A stretch of DNA of 64,000 nt. Source: Diorhabda sublineata (lineage: Eukaryota > Arthropoda > Insecta > Coleoptera > Chrysomelidae). Made by a program: the position numbers and the translations under genes. The DNA is taken from positions 9,067,805-9,131,804 of the forward strand of contig NC_079484.1 in NCBI RefSeq assembly GCF_026230105.1, given 5' to 3'. Below, in pieces: positions 10,441 through 22,417 of this stretch (positions are counted from its first letter, which is position 1; each line of letters starts with the position of its first letter). Below the pieces are notes generated by a model that saw only the letters and a program-made list of their open reading frames with translations, had not been told where the DNA came from and did no database searches.

Positions 10441-11085
10441 TACGAGGGTTGCTACCTAAGTTTGCAGATATGGCAGTGATGTGAATATGTCAAATCCCAC
10501 TTTGTCATCAAAACGTTTCACATTTTTAATCGTGAACGTACTCAGAACGTGTTATCATACGAGTGATACTTGAGTTATTTACAGATACTTAAAACATTAA
10601 TCTTGGTCAAGAAATAGAATTAAATTTTTGTGCGATGATTTTCTATGACTTGGATTAAACCGACAGCAGCCGATCAATCTCGCTTCGACTTTTGGTGATG
10701 AAGCAAATTCAATAGTGGTCGCACTAACCTAAACTAACATTTCAATATCATCTTGTGACTTACCGTGAGATTTTGGCCTACTTGGGCATTAGCTCCACTC
10801 GCATACGTTCAATATTGTATGAGCATTTGGCAGAAAGATTTTTTCGCGTTGTATACCGCATATTTCGTCAATTGGTGCAAAGAAATGATGGAAAAATTCA
10901 ATCGCAGCGTTTCAAAAGACGTCTATAAGATAAACAAAAATTGACTGTATGGGTCTTTCAAGACAAGCCAAATACAACAGATGTTCTTCCCACACGAAGC
11001 AGATGGTTGCCTATTTCTTTCTGGTCTTTTTATTCTCATTGGTACACAAGCAACTGTTCGTTAGAAGTGATCGAAAAAAATTAGA
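10441..11085 (+). mobile_element. Mariner family M1, copy B, 5' two thirds
   Basis: It begins with a clean terminal repeat, tacgagggttgctaccta, and the family leader (gcagatatggcagtgatg). Pieces of transposase follow in several frames: RFDFW-type N-terminus, the block around cttaccgtgagatttt, then tactgggcattagctccac-like DNA, KKCF-type text and VFQDKPNTTDVL. Homology fades near 11085 and no 3' terminal repeat follows; a LINE fragment starts 45 bp later. Multiple indels mean it is dead. Confidence 0.75.
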
Positions 11086-11127
11086 AAAACCATTAAAATT
11101 TTTCAGCAAGCTCGAAATGTATCACTC

Positions 11128-11640
11128 TAGTACACAGATGGTTGTGAGCTAGGACGGAGAGCTAGAAGCTGGATTGGGCATTTTTGATCAAAATGCAGGT
11201 CTCCATACCTCTGGGAAAATCACTATTTTGCTAGTCGAGTTGAAAGCCCTGGAGGATATTAAGTGGTAGTATAAATAAACTTCAAAATTATCCTAATTTC
11301 GCTATTTTGCAAATATGGTATACGAGGCAGGCAGCTTTGCCAAGAAAACGTCAACGATTTCATATTTTGGATCAGAGCCCTTCTGTGGCTCACTCAATGC
11401 CTAAGATAATCCAATATATAACCATATCTGTTAAGATGTTTGAAGGAACTTCTCGTGATGTCCAGAAACGACATTAAACTGGGTGGTAAATATTTTAGCA
11501 TGGTAAGGCATGCCAGAGAACAATTGCAGATTCCGCAAGCAAGTAATAAATACAGCAAAGCGAATATCCTGCATATTTCATTAAAAGGCTTATGTATCTT
11601 GTAGGAGTAGTACAAACACCTTGGGCAGTGAGAGGATGCT
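11128..11640 (+). pseudogene. Non-LTR retrotransposon RNase H domain relic
   Basis: YTDG at 11130 followed after a frameshift by DGELEAGLGIFDQNAGLH and then ILLVELKALEDIKW reproduces the start of a retroelement RNase H domain: the catalytic TDG, the AG-G-I strand and the E-x-x-A helix Glu. Later EAGSFAKKTST and GSEPFCGSLN give the end of the domain, and ELLVMSRNDIKLGG gives the tail segment before the zinc knuckle. The same organisation appears at 1615-2030 and 61385-61655, but this copy keeps the front of the domain. Frameshifts and stops throughout. Confidence 0.65.
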
Positions 11641-13715
11641 ACGTGTTTTGAGAAAAGAAAATTGAAATGGAAATTCTTGTATAAAATATCTTCTAGGCAT
11701 AGGTACATTGTGGCTGAAAAGCCAAAAGGTCTTCCCAAATAATCTAAAATCAACAACCTCGTCAAAAATAATTCAATAAAACGTGGATAGCAGTAATATA
11801 AATGGAATATCATCGTTGGACTTTTGATGTGAGTAAATTTTGTTTTACATTATACATTCGTCTTTCTTATTACATAATACGATCGTTAAGATGTGTCTGT
11901 GTCCAGCCTGAAGTAGTTAGAAGATTATCTTTAACGCTTAATAGAGTTTGAGCTTCATGTTTTTGATACATTAACATGTTCAACATTTTGAATATTTGCC
12001 AGTTTCTCTAATTTTTAATGTTACTTACTGTTGATCGACTGATAGATCTATTTGGTTAATTTGCATTAATCAAATTGCTTGTACCTTTGAGTTGGGTGCC
12101 ACCTTTAATTTTGATGTACTTGGCAAACCATCAATTGATATTTCAATTGACATGAGATCATAAACTTATTTTATTCATTAATAGCAACTTGGATTTTTGA
12201 GGGGCGGATGTAATTTGGGCTCTAAAGGATTAATGTACTTTTTACAACATGTAAACTAGGCGCCAAGACCGAAGGGTCATTTTAATCCTATGTGTATTTT
12301 AGGCGCTAACCGACTGAAGTACATGATTTATGAAATACAGTTATTTATTAAGTCACCGACATTTATAATAAGATATATTTTTGTATTTTTAGATTTTCCT
12401 ATAAGAGAAATGACCTATTATCACTTAAGGTCTGAAAAAATTTACCGTTATAGGGGGCTACTTTGCACTTTTTTCAAATGAAAAATCAGCCCTTAATAAA
12501 GTTTCCTCACAACATTTTTGTAACACTCTACAGAATAAAGTAAATTTTATAATTCTTTATATTTTTATTTAGTACTTAAGTACATATTACATATAAAATA
12601 AGAGATTTACATAACCTAACCTAGCCTAACCTACTTAAAAATCTATCAACTTTCCCTCTATTGGGTTATTTTATGACTCGACCTACCTACACTTCTTAAC
12701 GCCGAAAATACATGTCGGATTATCTACCCTTCTTGGTCGGACAGGTAAAGAAGGATGGTTAGTGCCCAAATTAACCCGCCGTTTTTAAGATTGATTGGTG
12801 TTGTGTTTTTGTGTATTTATATAGTTTCGTCTTTTTTTTTCAAAAAAAAGATGAAGTAAATTGTCTGCAAAATAATAAATTTGTTCCATAATTTAACCGC
12901 GCTCTGTATATGTATTAGGAATCGATTGTTTGATAATTAGAAGTAGACAGGGAGCGATGTAGTAAATATGTTAGCGGTCTGTTGCAAGGTCGGGAATTTA
13001 ATTTTTTTATGGCTTCATTATAATACATGGAAAGAAGGAACGTTATATTTATAATGAATAAATACACGTGTTGCTATTAGACAATATCATTGCGGATGTT
13101 GAGAAATATCAATCAAAACGAAACTATAACTTCATAGTTGTATATACAATCAAATTACTTTGGATGAGATATATTTTTACCAACAACAACCATAACTTTA
13201 AAAGATGATGGTTTTTCAAAATGAAAATATTAGAATTAATGACAGAAAAAATAGTGAAAAGCGAATGAATATTATTGGAAATGTTTTGAAGATAAAAGAC
13301 AAACTGATTTTTAATTATCTCTTTTACATTCTTAAATACCAATCAAGTCACATAAGGCATTTAAATTTCAATTAATCAACCTTTGGGCGTGCCGTCTACA
13401 ATTATAGACCAGGTATATTTTAAGTAACATAATTACTAATAGATGCCGCGCTTACACACTTTCTTCTCAGTAGCTATTCTAAATTTAGGGAGAAAAATGT
13501 AGGATGGATGTTATATTTTTAGGGATTTTTATAACTTCAAATATCGATGTAAACATTGTAAAGAACAAATTACTTAACAGAATATCGATTGAAATAATAC
13601 AAAATTTGATTATGGTTCGATCACCACTGCAACGGAATGTTCAAATTATTCAATGTCAATATAAATGATTTAAATAAAAATTATAAAGAAGTCTTTGCCA
13701 TCTATGTTATAAGAA
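11641..13715. other. No recognisable gene; contains a short CCTAA run
   Basis: The antisense open frame at 11394-11813 mirrors the LINE relic and is a shadow. Apart from a degenerate telomere-type run at 12612-12633 I find no domain or terminal repeat. Confidence 0.45.
12612..12633 (+). repeat. Interstitial CCTAA-type repeat
   Basis: About four units of CCTAA with one C-to-G change (aacctaacctagcctaacct). Confidence 0.55.
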
Positions 13716-13902
13716 GTTTCTTCTTATTGGGAACGTGGCAATGAAACACCAAAGTGGACTTTTACAAGAATACGATTGAAAACCACCGAAAATCTCAATT
13801 AATTATTTCCCAGACGATGAATAAATAAGTATTCTAAAGCTCGGAAAATATATTAAAGTTAGTCCACTTTGGTATTTCATTGCCACGTTCCCAATAAGAA
13901 AC
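13716..13902. repeat. Foldback family F1, copy 2
   Basis: A 187-bp hairpin. The left arm gtttcttcttattgggaacg continues through tggcaatgaaacaccaaag, mirrored on the right by ctttggtatttcattgcca and cccaataagaaac. Outer arms are almost perfect over about 45 bp. Its centre matches the right arm of the F1 copy at 8850-9153 (gatgaat, gtattc, aaagctcggaa, aagttagtccactttggt). Confidence 0.8.
13807..13846 (+). other. Hammerhead-ribozyme-like motif, decayed (F1 copy 2)
   Basis: The order TTCC, (CAG)ACGATGA, helix II remnant ending GTATTC, TAAA, GCTC, GGAA parallels the 9067-9106 motif. Here helix I (TTCC/GGAA) and the AGCTC cleavage region are better preserved, while the CTGATGA and GAAA boxes are mutated. 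Comparing the three F1 motifs gives an ancestral order TTCC-CTGATGA-stem-GAAA-GCTC-GGAA. Confidence 0.35.
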
Positions 13903-15917
13903 CTTTTATAAATAATAAATCCTTAGTAATTGAGGGGATTTTAGGGGTTTCTGATTGAAGTTTTATGGAGATAAATTTTTGAAAGTTGAGAACATTGTAT
14001 TTTACATCCCCAGTGTAGTTCTGTTTAGTTTATTTACTGATGAATTCAGTTGGTCTACGATTTTAGACCGCTAATGACCTCACATTTTTATTTAGATTGA
14101 CTTTTTGTTTCGTTTTGAATATTTCAATGCATTTTGAGTTATATTTATTAAATGCTTTAAAAAACAAACTGTTACAGGTACTTAGAAGACGTGCAATTCT
14201 TGGAGAAACTCCAGCAACCCTTTTGGAAAATACTACGTGGAAAAATTAGGTTGGATATTGTAGCGTATGTCCAAAATTTGTGCATATGTCTAAATAACTC
14301 TTCTAGGCGAGATTGCTGTAAATTCCACCAAAAGTACAGTCCTCTTATTAGAGTTTACAACTCAAAAAATTTCTGTTTAGTTTTTTTTCCTTTAATTTAA
14401 TTTTTGTTTTGGATTGGGAATAATTATTAAAAATGTATAACAACATGGAAAAGAAAAGAATGAACGACGACTTCTTAATCAAGATTTCTGTTGTTGTATT
14501 TAAACCGTAAATGAGGGTCTGCGAGTGTAGACCGTGCGCTAAACACGTGAGTAAACGTTGCGTCGTACACCTAACGATCAGATGATAAATTCAATTCAAA
14601 GTATTAATGCCTGGAAAAAGCAAAAACTTGTTTCAAATTATATCACTTCACAAAACTACTAATTCTAACAGAAAATATACCTATAATACATTTTTGGAAA
14701 TATTCACTAATAATCTATCACCCTTGCACATTCATCGTGAGGTTTCCAAAAAATCCAGACTTTTCACTGAAGATAATTTTATTTCATTGAAAAGCGCAGT
14801 TCAGCCTTTCTTCTATTGGTCTATAGTGAACATGGTGGTGGTGGTGGTTTCACTACTGACACTCTTCTCCTTGTGGTTATTTCTTTAAAGGGCGGACCTA
14901 CTATTTGCCCCCTATTAAATTCTATGTTGATGGGAATTTTCTCGTTTTTTAACAGTACTAAGCATTAAAAACAAAATCACTTTTTGTATGACAACACCAA
15001 AACAACTTTGTAGATATTGTTGAGAAACTAAACGTTTCTTATCCTGATTTGAAAAAATATATTCATAGAAATTATTTCTAATAAATCTACTAATAATAAT
15101 TGTCACTTAGTAAGATTCTTTATGAATTACAATTCATTTTTCATAAAAAATTTGTACTTTTCTCTTATCGAACCAAAAAAAGAATTCTATACAATCAAAA
15201 GGGGCAATACAATAATTACAGTTTAAGGAAAAATTATATTTAACGATAGTTTTTTAGGGTAACGCAAAAATAATAGTTACTAAGATAAATTATATTTCAC
15301 GAAACGAGAATTTTTTATTTAATATCTCATTCCATCTCTCAAGTGTGAGAGTCTCAATTTATTGAGATAATCTTATAAAATTTCTTTTCTTCAATATTAA
15401 CGGACCAAAAAATATGAAAAACATGAGAATCCTGTAACATGGCAACTTGGAGAATCATTTTCAAAGATGAAAGTTATCAATCACGCAGACTCTTACACAC
15501 TGGGAATAACTTTTCGGGACGTTCAACTTTTATCTATATCTTTTATCCGTTGCTACATTTTCCCCAAGGAAAAATACGTGATACTAGAAACTATATTGAA
15601 TAATACAGTAATTTAATTTTAATATCCTTGTACAGATTTTGTGCGAGTTAAATTGGAAATGAGATATTGTCCACAAATTTCAATTCTTGATTAGCTTTGT
15701 CTAGACTATGACATGATTTGACCCTTTTGTTAGTTCATCTTAAATTATTGGTAGTTTATGGTAATTGATTTTGACATGCTTTATGATTAATTGGAATCCT
15801 CCCGAATTATAGCACATCATTTGACACACTGCTATTAGAGATTAAATTATGTATATTATACCTGCATCTTAGTATTTCGTAACACTAACAATTATTTACA
15901 CTATACATTTAAGTAGA
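13903..15917. other. No recognisable gene
   Basis: A 93-codon open frame at 14607-14888 ends in a hydrophobic stretch partly made by a GTG microsatellite (14833-14847). I recognise no domain and would not call it a gene. Confidence 0.45.
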
Positions 15918-16013
15918 TACGAGGGTTGCTACTGTCGTTTTGATATACACAAATTAAAACAAATATTTATGATTGGATATGGCATTATTGTTTTTCAAAA
16001 TATTCTCCATTAA

Positions 16014-17912
16014 CCCTTTTAGCACCAGTATAAGTACGCCGAACGTCAAATATACGTCGTTATGATTTTGACTTGGATTTTTTGCTTACAATGAAAATGA
16101 AAGTTCGTATTTGCAAGTATTTTAGTTTAAAATTTTGATTTGAATTAAAGTCTTCGTTAAATTATTTATGCAAATATCTGCAATAAATTCTCCTCTTCTC
16201 ATGAGTGACAGAGATTCAGACTCCGATTTTTTGTTTAATAATATTACATCAGACAGTGAAAATGACAATTTTACTAGTAGTGACGATGAAATTTTAACAG
16301 ACCTTCTTAACACTTCATCTGTTGATGACGATCCACCTGCATGGTATATGACATTTGATCCTTTTGGGGAAACTCAACTTGATAATGTGCCAGAATTCCT
16401 TGGAATTGCAGGTCCAAATCCTGATGTGTTTCCTCATGAAAACGTATCTTTTACAAGGTGTGTAGATGCCTTTTTGCCATATGAATTGTTTAATTTCAAT
16501 TATATTTTGCAAATCAACCACATCTAGATTTTAAAAATCAAGGTCTACAATGGTGCGATCTTACCATAAAAGAAATTACAATAAACTATATAAAAATTAT
16601 AAACTAAATACTCCATGGTTTCAGAAGAAAGGTTTGAGTCGAAACAGATTTTCATCAATATTGAAATTCTTAAGATTTGATTACCTAAATACTCTACAAG
16701 CAAATGATTATGCCGTATTAGACCATTTTTAGAACGCTTCAAGAACATCGCTTGGATTTCCGACAGTTAGTTAAAGCATTCCAGATTTCGAGAAAAATTT
16801 ATTAGTTTATGACTCTGATGGATATATGTACAGCTTTGTAATTTATACTGGACAAGGTCAGCAGCAGTTTTTTCTTCCTGACGACGTTGATAATAATAAA
16901 TTATCGCTTTCAGAAAGTAGTAGTTCATCTTGGAAGGAACTTACTGAGCTTGGGTTATTCTTTCTAAACAGATAATTGGTATAGTAGCACTCTGATTGAT
17001 GAATATTTATTACAAAGAGAAACGCTACTTAGTGGTACGATACCATCGGATAGAGGGGTTTCTAATGTATTAAAAAATTCTCCACTCAATAAACACCAGT
17101 CAACATTTGCAAGAAAAGAGAATGAAATTATTATAAAATATTTTCACAAAAGTGTTACGTTCTTTCGACAGAATTTAGAGCGAAGCTTACTGAAAGAGTA
17201 AGATATGTGGTTTTTGGTCAGCGAATTTTTTATAAAACCCACATTAATTCAACAATACACTCAGTGTATGCGAGGCGTCGAAAAAATCGATCAATTATTG
17301 CATGCCTATAATTGTTGACGTAAATCATACAACTGGTTCAAGAAATTAGGAATACATTTTGTTCAACGTGTAATATTGAATTCACATTATGTTTACAAAG
17401 AATTTAGCGACCAAAATATGATATTATTGACCACTTTGTAATTGAATATTTCGTGGAAGGGTGTTCAGAAGAAATCGAAAGAATAGATGCAAATGAGCCA
17501 CTTCCTAGACGACGTCGACGGCAACAAATTGAAGTTCGTAATGAACCTGTTGTTCATACTCTTTCAACATTTCCACCTAACCGTTGTTATCAGTGACCAC
17601 AACGAAGACGTGTTATGTGTTTGTTAAATAACATCAGACGCGATACTAGATATCTTTGTAATTTGTGCCCTACAAAACCTGCATTGTGTATGCCAAACTG
17701 CTTCAACCGTTACAATCACTTTGTTTAAATTTGACGTATAATAAATTACGTATAATGAATTTTAATAAAATATTTTGTTTTGTATGTTATCTTTCAGGGT
17801 AGACTCAATATTCGTTACGTTCGTTGGTATATAAGTATGAAAACGAACGTCCGAACTTAAAGTCGCTGGGATTATTTATTTTAAATAAAAATGTTAGCTA
17901 GGGCAGAAAGGG
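16014..17912 (+). mobile_element. piggyBac element with TTAA target duplication
   Basis: Each side is flanked by TTAA (16010-16013 and 17913-17916), the hallmark of piggyBac insertion. The left end reads cccttttagcaccag and the right end, inward on the other strand, ccctttctgccctagc, which share the CCCTTT start. The length of 1.9 kb is short of the roughly 2.4 kb usual for an autonomous copy. It is inserted in mariner copy C and therefore younger than it. Confidence 0.9.
16168..17728 (+). pseudogene. piggyBac transposase relic
   Basis: It starts with MQISAINSPLLMSDRDSDSD and an acidic N-terminus (to about 16345), then FGETQLDNVPEFLGIAGPN, which is the beginning of the conserved DDE region. 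Frameshifted pieces follow: LNTPWFQKKGLSRNRF with ILKFLRF, the YDSDGYMYSFVIYTG block (a catalytic-Asp strand), then GVSNVLKNS and a piece resembling the third catalytic region. The end near 17640-17725 reads RRDTRYLCNLCPTKPALCMP then FNRYNHF, the C-terminal cysteine-rich finger of piggyBac transposases. The frame breaks repeatedly and the middle is partly deleted; no enzyme can be made. The chosen start fits because the acidic leader begins there. Confidence 0.85.
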
Positions 17913-18574
17913 TTAAAATAAATACATTTGGCTTTGGCTTGGCATGCCTTGGATCCAATTGTCAAAGCATTTGTTCCATTCTGATTGAGGTACCTACAAA
18001 ACATGTGATTTGATCACATATACCGCTTCTTCAGGTGTTGACTTTAACCTCACCCGTTGACCAATTGTCGATTGAGGTACCTCCGCATCAACCGATTCTT
18101 CAGGTGTACATAAACGTCGACCTCACAATTTATTTTTAATCTGCGAGAATAAGAAGAAATCATTGGGTGTCAAACAAGAACAGTACGGCGGATGACCCAT
18201 CAATTCGATATTTTGACAGTTCAAAAACTTTTTTGTTTGAACTGATGTGAGAGCTCGTTTTGTAGTGGTGGAAAATGATACGTCTTCTTCGATTAGTTTC
18301 TCTGGTTTTTCCGATCACTTCTGGCAATCAAACGCTGGTGTATAATTCAGATTTTGACAAAAGTCCAAGCGAGTTGATCGACACACTGCTGTTGGTTTAA
18401 TCCCCGAAAGTCATAGAAAACCATCGGATGAAAACGTTCCGGATTTAATTCCATTTTTTGACCAAGATGAAAGTTTCAAATATCACTTGTATGACAACAT
18501 ATTCTGAGTACGTTTACCATTAAAAATGTAAAAAGTTATTATGTCAACATTGGAAACTTACATTATCTACGATA

Positions 18575-19687
18575 CACTGTTTATATATTTATCGTTGACT
18601 ATTGAGCTCTCTATCACTTGGATATAATATGGTTCATCAACGAGTTAGTAGGTGTTTAAATTTCAAAAAATATTCGCATCGTAATGCATATTTTTTATAT
18701 TTACGTATGCAGTTCAAAAGCGTCATCCATCAAGAATATTATTTTTCTTCAAGTGTTAAAATATTTTTATAGGATGTCTTTATTATTACACATTCGGATA
18801 ATTGGACGACGTTAGGCATAAGTAGGTCAAGCGCAATTTTTTTCAAAATGAGTTCTAATAACATCCTGTCAAGTAACATGATACTAGTAAAGATTGAATG
18901 AGAAAACGCATAGTACAATTTAATACCTATAAGCTTATTCTCTTTAAACAAGGTACAAGAACTGAAATTTATAAGCAATCATCTTGACTTTTAGACTCAA
19001 TTCAAGTCGAATCATTACTTGTTACTATCACAATTTATTGGATAGAGTCTAAAACCACAAATTCATCATTCAAAAATTTTATTTGATCCTATGATTAATT
19101 TTTTTCACTCACTTCATTTTGATATGTTTACCAGTAGTGCGTACGATAAGGCAATTAGAATCTCATTTGTTGAATTGGTTTTTAAATAGTACCGGATGTG
19201 TGCACAATATTTATAATAAAAAATTTGATAATTTTCAGTATTTCCTCTCGCATTAATTCAATTCAACTCCAAAAAGTTATTTGTGAATATGTTTATTTAA
19301 AAAAAAATTGCGTAACTTTTATTATTTCATTTGAATTATAACTGTATGTTCATTCGATAATTATTAATGATTCAATTCAATTCAAGCTTTCATTTTAAAC
19401 TGTGAATCCCATTTTTGGCTGATCAGAACGCAAAGAAAAAAGCGACAAATATTAACACATACATTTCAATAGAACATATTTTAGCAAGACCAATAGCAAT
19501 GCTTTTTTACGCTTTTAAAATCGAGATAAGAAACGAATGAATTCTCCATGAAGATTCCAGGTTCGGTGTGGATGAATATTAGCTCTTCTTGTGCTTTTGC
19601 TACTTTGCATAACATCAGAGAGTAAATAAACAATTACATACTTACACTTTTCGTTTTACAACTAAAACTAAGATTGATGTAGGACAG
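18575..19687. other. No recognisable gene
   Basis: A 79-codon minus-strand frame at 18739-18978 shows no domain. No terminal repeats seen. Confidence 0.45.
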
Positions 19688-20350
19688 ATTTATTATTTTT
19701 CTATAAAGTCTCCATCTTTTGTAATACATTTGGTCCAGCGACCTGCAAGCCCCCGTATGCCTTCTTGGTAGAAGATTTTCAATTAGCCATGAAGACACTT
19801 TTGCAGATACAGAAACAAATCGACGACATAAACTTCGTTTAGCGATCCAAAGAGAAGAAAATCTGACAAAGCGAGATCTGGACTGTATGGTTCTTCACAA
19901 ACCCAAGCCTGTTGTTTGTTTATAGGCAGTGTGCAACCGGACAGCAAAAACAAAAAATTTTTTGATCGTAGACCGCGTTATTTGTTTCGTATCATGTTAG
20001 ATTAGTCTACGAGCATAGGACTTTTCATCCTAAGACAGGTTTGGCAAGTTATTGAATTTTTTCTTTTTAAGGAATCCTGAGTGTTTTCACTTCACACTTT
20101 GTCGGTCACTATTCTGCTTAAAACTGTATTGCAACAGGCAGATTTACAAAAGTTTAATTGTGTTTTGTATATGAATATCGCGCATACACTTTACTGATTT
20201 TAAATTAGCCGTGGATAGTTTTTGGTAACTTCCCTGTCTAATGTAACCATCTCTCGAGCTTGATGAACGTTGTCATCAGTAGTAGAAGTTGACTAACGCC
20301 TAGGTTGGTGTTTTTGCTACTCTTGTGCAGCCACTTTTTAACATATTGCT
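19688..20350 (-). pseudogene. Mariner transposase relic, family M3
   Basis: Read on the minus strand, the 3' half gives PYSPDLALSDFLLFGSLNEV, the third catalytic-Asp motif (SPDLxxSDFxLFGxL). After frameshifts come FYQEGIRGLAGRWTKCI and DGDFIEK followed by a stop, the usual mariner C-terminus. The N-terminal part to about 20350 (around KYELCFVKQYVKKWLHKS) is weaker. The first two catalytic residues are not visible. The ending FIEK and the GxRGLAxRW text differ from M1 and M2, so this is a separate family. Confidence 0.65.
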
Positions 20351-20576
20351 TCACGAAACAAAGTTCGTATTCCTCTGTATAGCGACGTAAATGATTTTTC
20401 GTCACTTTCTATAGTCTCTAAACACAAAAAATTTGTAGCTTCTAGTTACTCCTCTGATATAGCAGAGCTGAATCTTCTAGATAACTGTCACAATTCAATT
20501 ACACACACGTGTCATTCTAAGTTGTAGAACCAAAAGTGTAAGTAATTTTTCACTTCCCTCATAATACGTATATTTA

Positions 20577-20580
<4 letters not shown>

Positions 20581-20646
<66 letters not shown>
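20581..20646. repeat. (TA)n microsatellite
   Basis: A perfect dinucleotide run of 33 units. Confidence 0.95.
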
Positions 20647-20649
<3 letters not shown>

Positions 20650-21634
20650 TATTTAATTGTTTTCTGTCTTTGAATAAAATTGTATATTTGTATATAAATA
20701 TTTCAAAAGGACGTAAGCCAAAATGTACTTTTTTTTAAGAAATACAGAATTGCTTTTGGGATAGTAATTAGAATTCTCATTTCATTGACCTATCGTGTAT
20801 TATACGTGGTTCCAGTCGGCTGAGGGCAGATTTAGTAGGCAGTATCTATCTCCATTTAACAATCATTTTACTTTAACGGTTCATTTGTTCTAGTGAAAAT
20901 CATGTGAAAGTTCTAAATGAAGTATTAGATCTTTTTTAACGTACCCTAGTTTATTTGGAATATTTTGTGTTAGCTGAAGACACGCATTCAATGAAGAATA
21001 TTTTGTCAGTTAACACTATGGGTTCGTTCATTTACTTTGATAGAATGCCATACATTAACAGTATAGGAAGTACTGGTGTACTTACCTAGAACGGAAACGG
21101 AAAAAGCAATGGTACATACCTGTAACAAAAATTTTCTTATATAAAAAATATATTTAATTTTGGATTGAATGAACAGCAAAAGACATAATTCTTTTAATAT
21201 AATATCTACCGAATGGAAATTATGGTTAAAACTTTTTTTTGGAATGGTTGTATTGTAATATTCAATGTGAGGAGCTGTGTCAAAACGTTTACTTTCTAAC
21301 ACATTGTTATTTTTTTTTTGAAAAACCAATAAAGGGGATGTAGACAGTCAAATAAATATATAGCAACCAAAAACTACTCGCAAAAGAAATTGCCATTGTC
21401 ATAAAAAAAATATCGTTGTCGGACTTTCATGATTCTTTCTCGACAGACCTCTCGAATAATAAATCGCCTGTTTAGGTAAACAACGTTTTCTATTATCAAA
21501 TTTTTTTTCAATCGTAAATTTTTTTTAAAAAAAATTAATTTTCTATCATGATTTTTTCACATTTAAACTTTTCTATCACTTCACGGCATTTTCTAAAACA
21601 GCAATTTTAATAATTCATATCTATTCATGTTATA
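20647..21634. other. No recognisable gene
   Basis: The minus-strand 107-codon frame at 21006-21329 has no domain or codon pattern I can support. Confidence 0.45.
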
Positions 21635-22228
21635 CAGGGTGTTGCAAAAAAGGTAATCCTGTCTCTAGGATTTTCGGTTTGTTCGATAAAAAATTTTTCA
21701 CGCTTTGGTCCAACTACTGGCAACAATGTATTAAAATTTTATACGAGTATGTTTTGTAAGCTGATACATTCCATGAATTTGTTTTTATGTCATAGGGGGC
21801 GCTAGTTACACGGTTCGTACCAAGTAGTATTGAACATAACTTTTTCAATATTAGATTTATTAAGCAAAATTTCAAGTGAACTTAAACATTTACTTTTACA
21901 CCATAAAGATAAAACTCGATACCGTATTTTGTTTTGAAAATAAAAGTAATAATCGATGTTAGTATGAAGTAATGATAAATGTATTAATTAAACAAAAAAT
22001 CACAAAATGAAAATTTGAAAGAATATTTCATGTTATTAGCCTTTATTTAAATTTTCATGTTGGGATTTTTTGTTTAATTAATACATTTATCATTCTAGAA
22101 CATATTTCATTAGAATGTTGCCAGTAGTTGTGGCAAAATAGTACAAAATGTGTATAGTTATACCCCCAAATATTTTTCCGTTTTCTATCTATCCTAGAGA
22201 TAGGATCACCTTTTTTTGAAACACCCTG
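21635..22228. mobile_element. Foldback MITE with CAGGGTG ends (594 bp)
   Basis: Left end cagggtgttgcaaaaaaggt, right end on the other strand cagggtgtttcaaaaaaagg, both flanked by TA, as for Tc1/mariner insertions. The inverted similarity continues inward (gatcctatctctagga; the caactactggcaaca segment near 21710 mirrored near 22125; attaattaaacaaaaaat near 21985 mirrored near 22070), so the whole element is close to a palindrome. No transposase. Antisense open frames across it are chance. Confidence 0.8.
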
Positions 22229-22417
22229 TATGTCCTTCAATTTGAATGTATCAACATAGTTGTGCTTAAAATATAAAGGCGTATATGATTCAAATGAATA
22301 CAAAATAACATATGTGAAATTATAAAAAAAATAACATTTTCTCCACAAAAACTAAACTAGAATGTTACTAAAACTAAAGGAGCTGAAATAAGTGTCGAAC
22401 CTACTAGAAAATGTACA

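Larger units (their letters stand above)
15918..18574 (-). mobile_element. Mariner family M1, copy C, split by a piggyBac
   Basis: The left end (3' end of the element) has the terminal repeat tacgagggttgctac and the family's 3' tail (the stretch around attggatatggcattattg). The piggyBac at 16014-17912 interrupts it. Mariner sequence resumes at about 17917 and runs, on the minus strand, to the 5' region at about 18505-18574. There the leader around gagtacgtttaccatt matches the leader of copy B and the end is a mutated terminal repeat. Transposase pieces lie between 17930 and 18480, including remnants of the first catalytic region and the N-terminus near 18450. Removing the insertion leaves about 760 bp, so the copy was already internally deleted. 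Confidence 0.75.

Noticed and set aside
11394..11813. 139-codon minus-strand frame
   Set aside because: Its 3' part is antisense to the LINE RNase H relic at 11128-11640 and the remainder lacks any domain.
14607..14888. 93-codon frame with a hydrophobic C-terminus
   Set aside because: The hydrophobic end is partly a GTG microsatellite and the rest matches nothing I know; no promoter or splice context.
16122..16313. Minus-strand frames within the piggyBac
   Set aside because: Antisense to the acidic N-terminus of the piggyBac transposase.
20581..20646. (TA)n run as a regulatory or origin-like element
   Set aside because: A plain microsatellite explains it.
21006..21329. 107-codon minus-strand frame
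   Set aside because: No domain, biased composition, and no neighbouring exon-like sequence.
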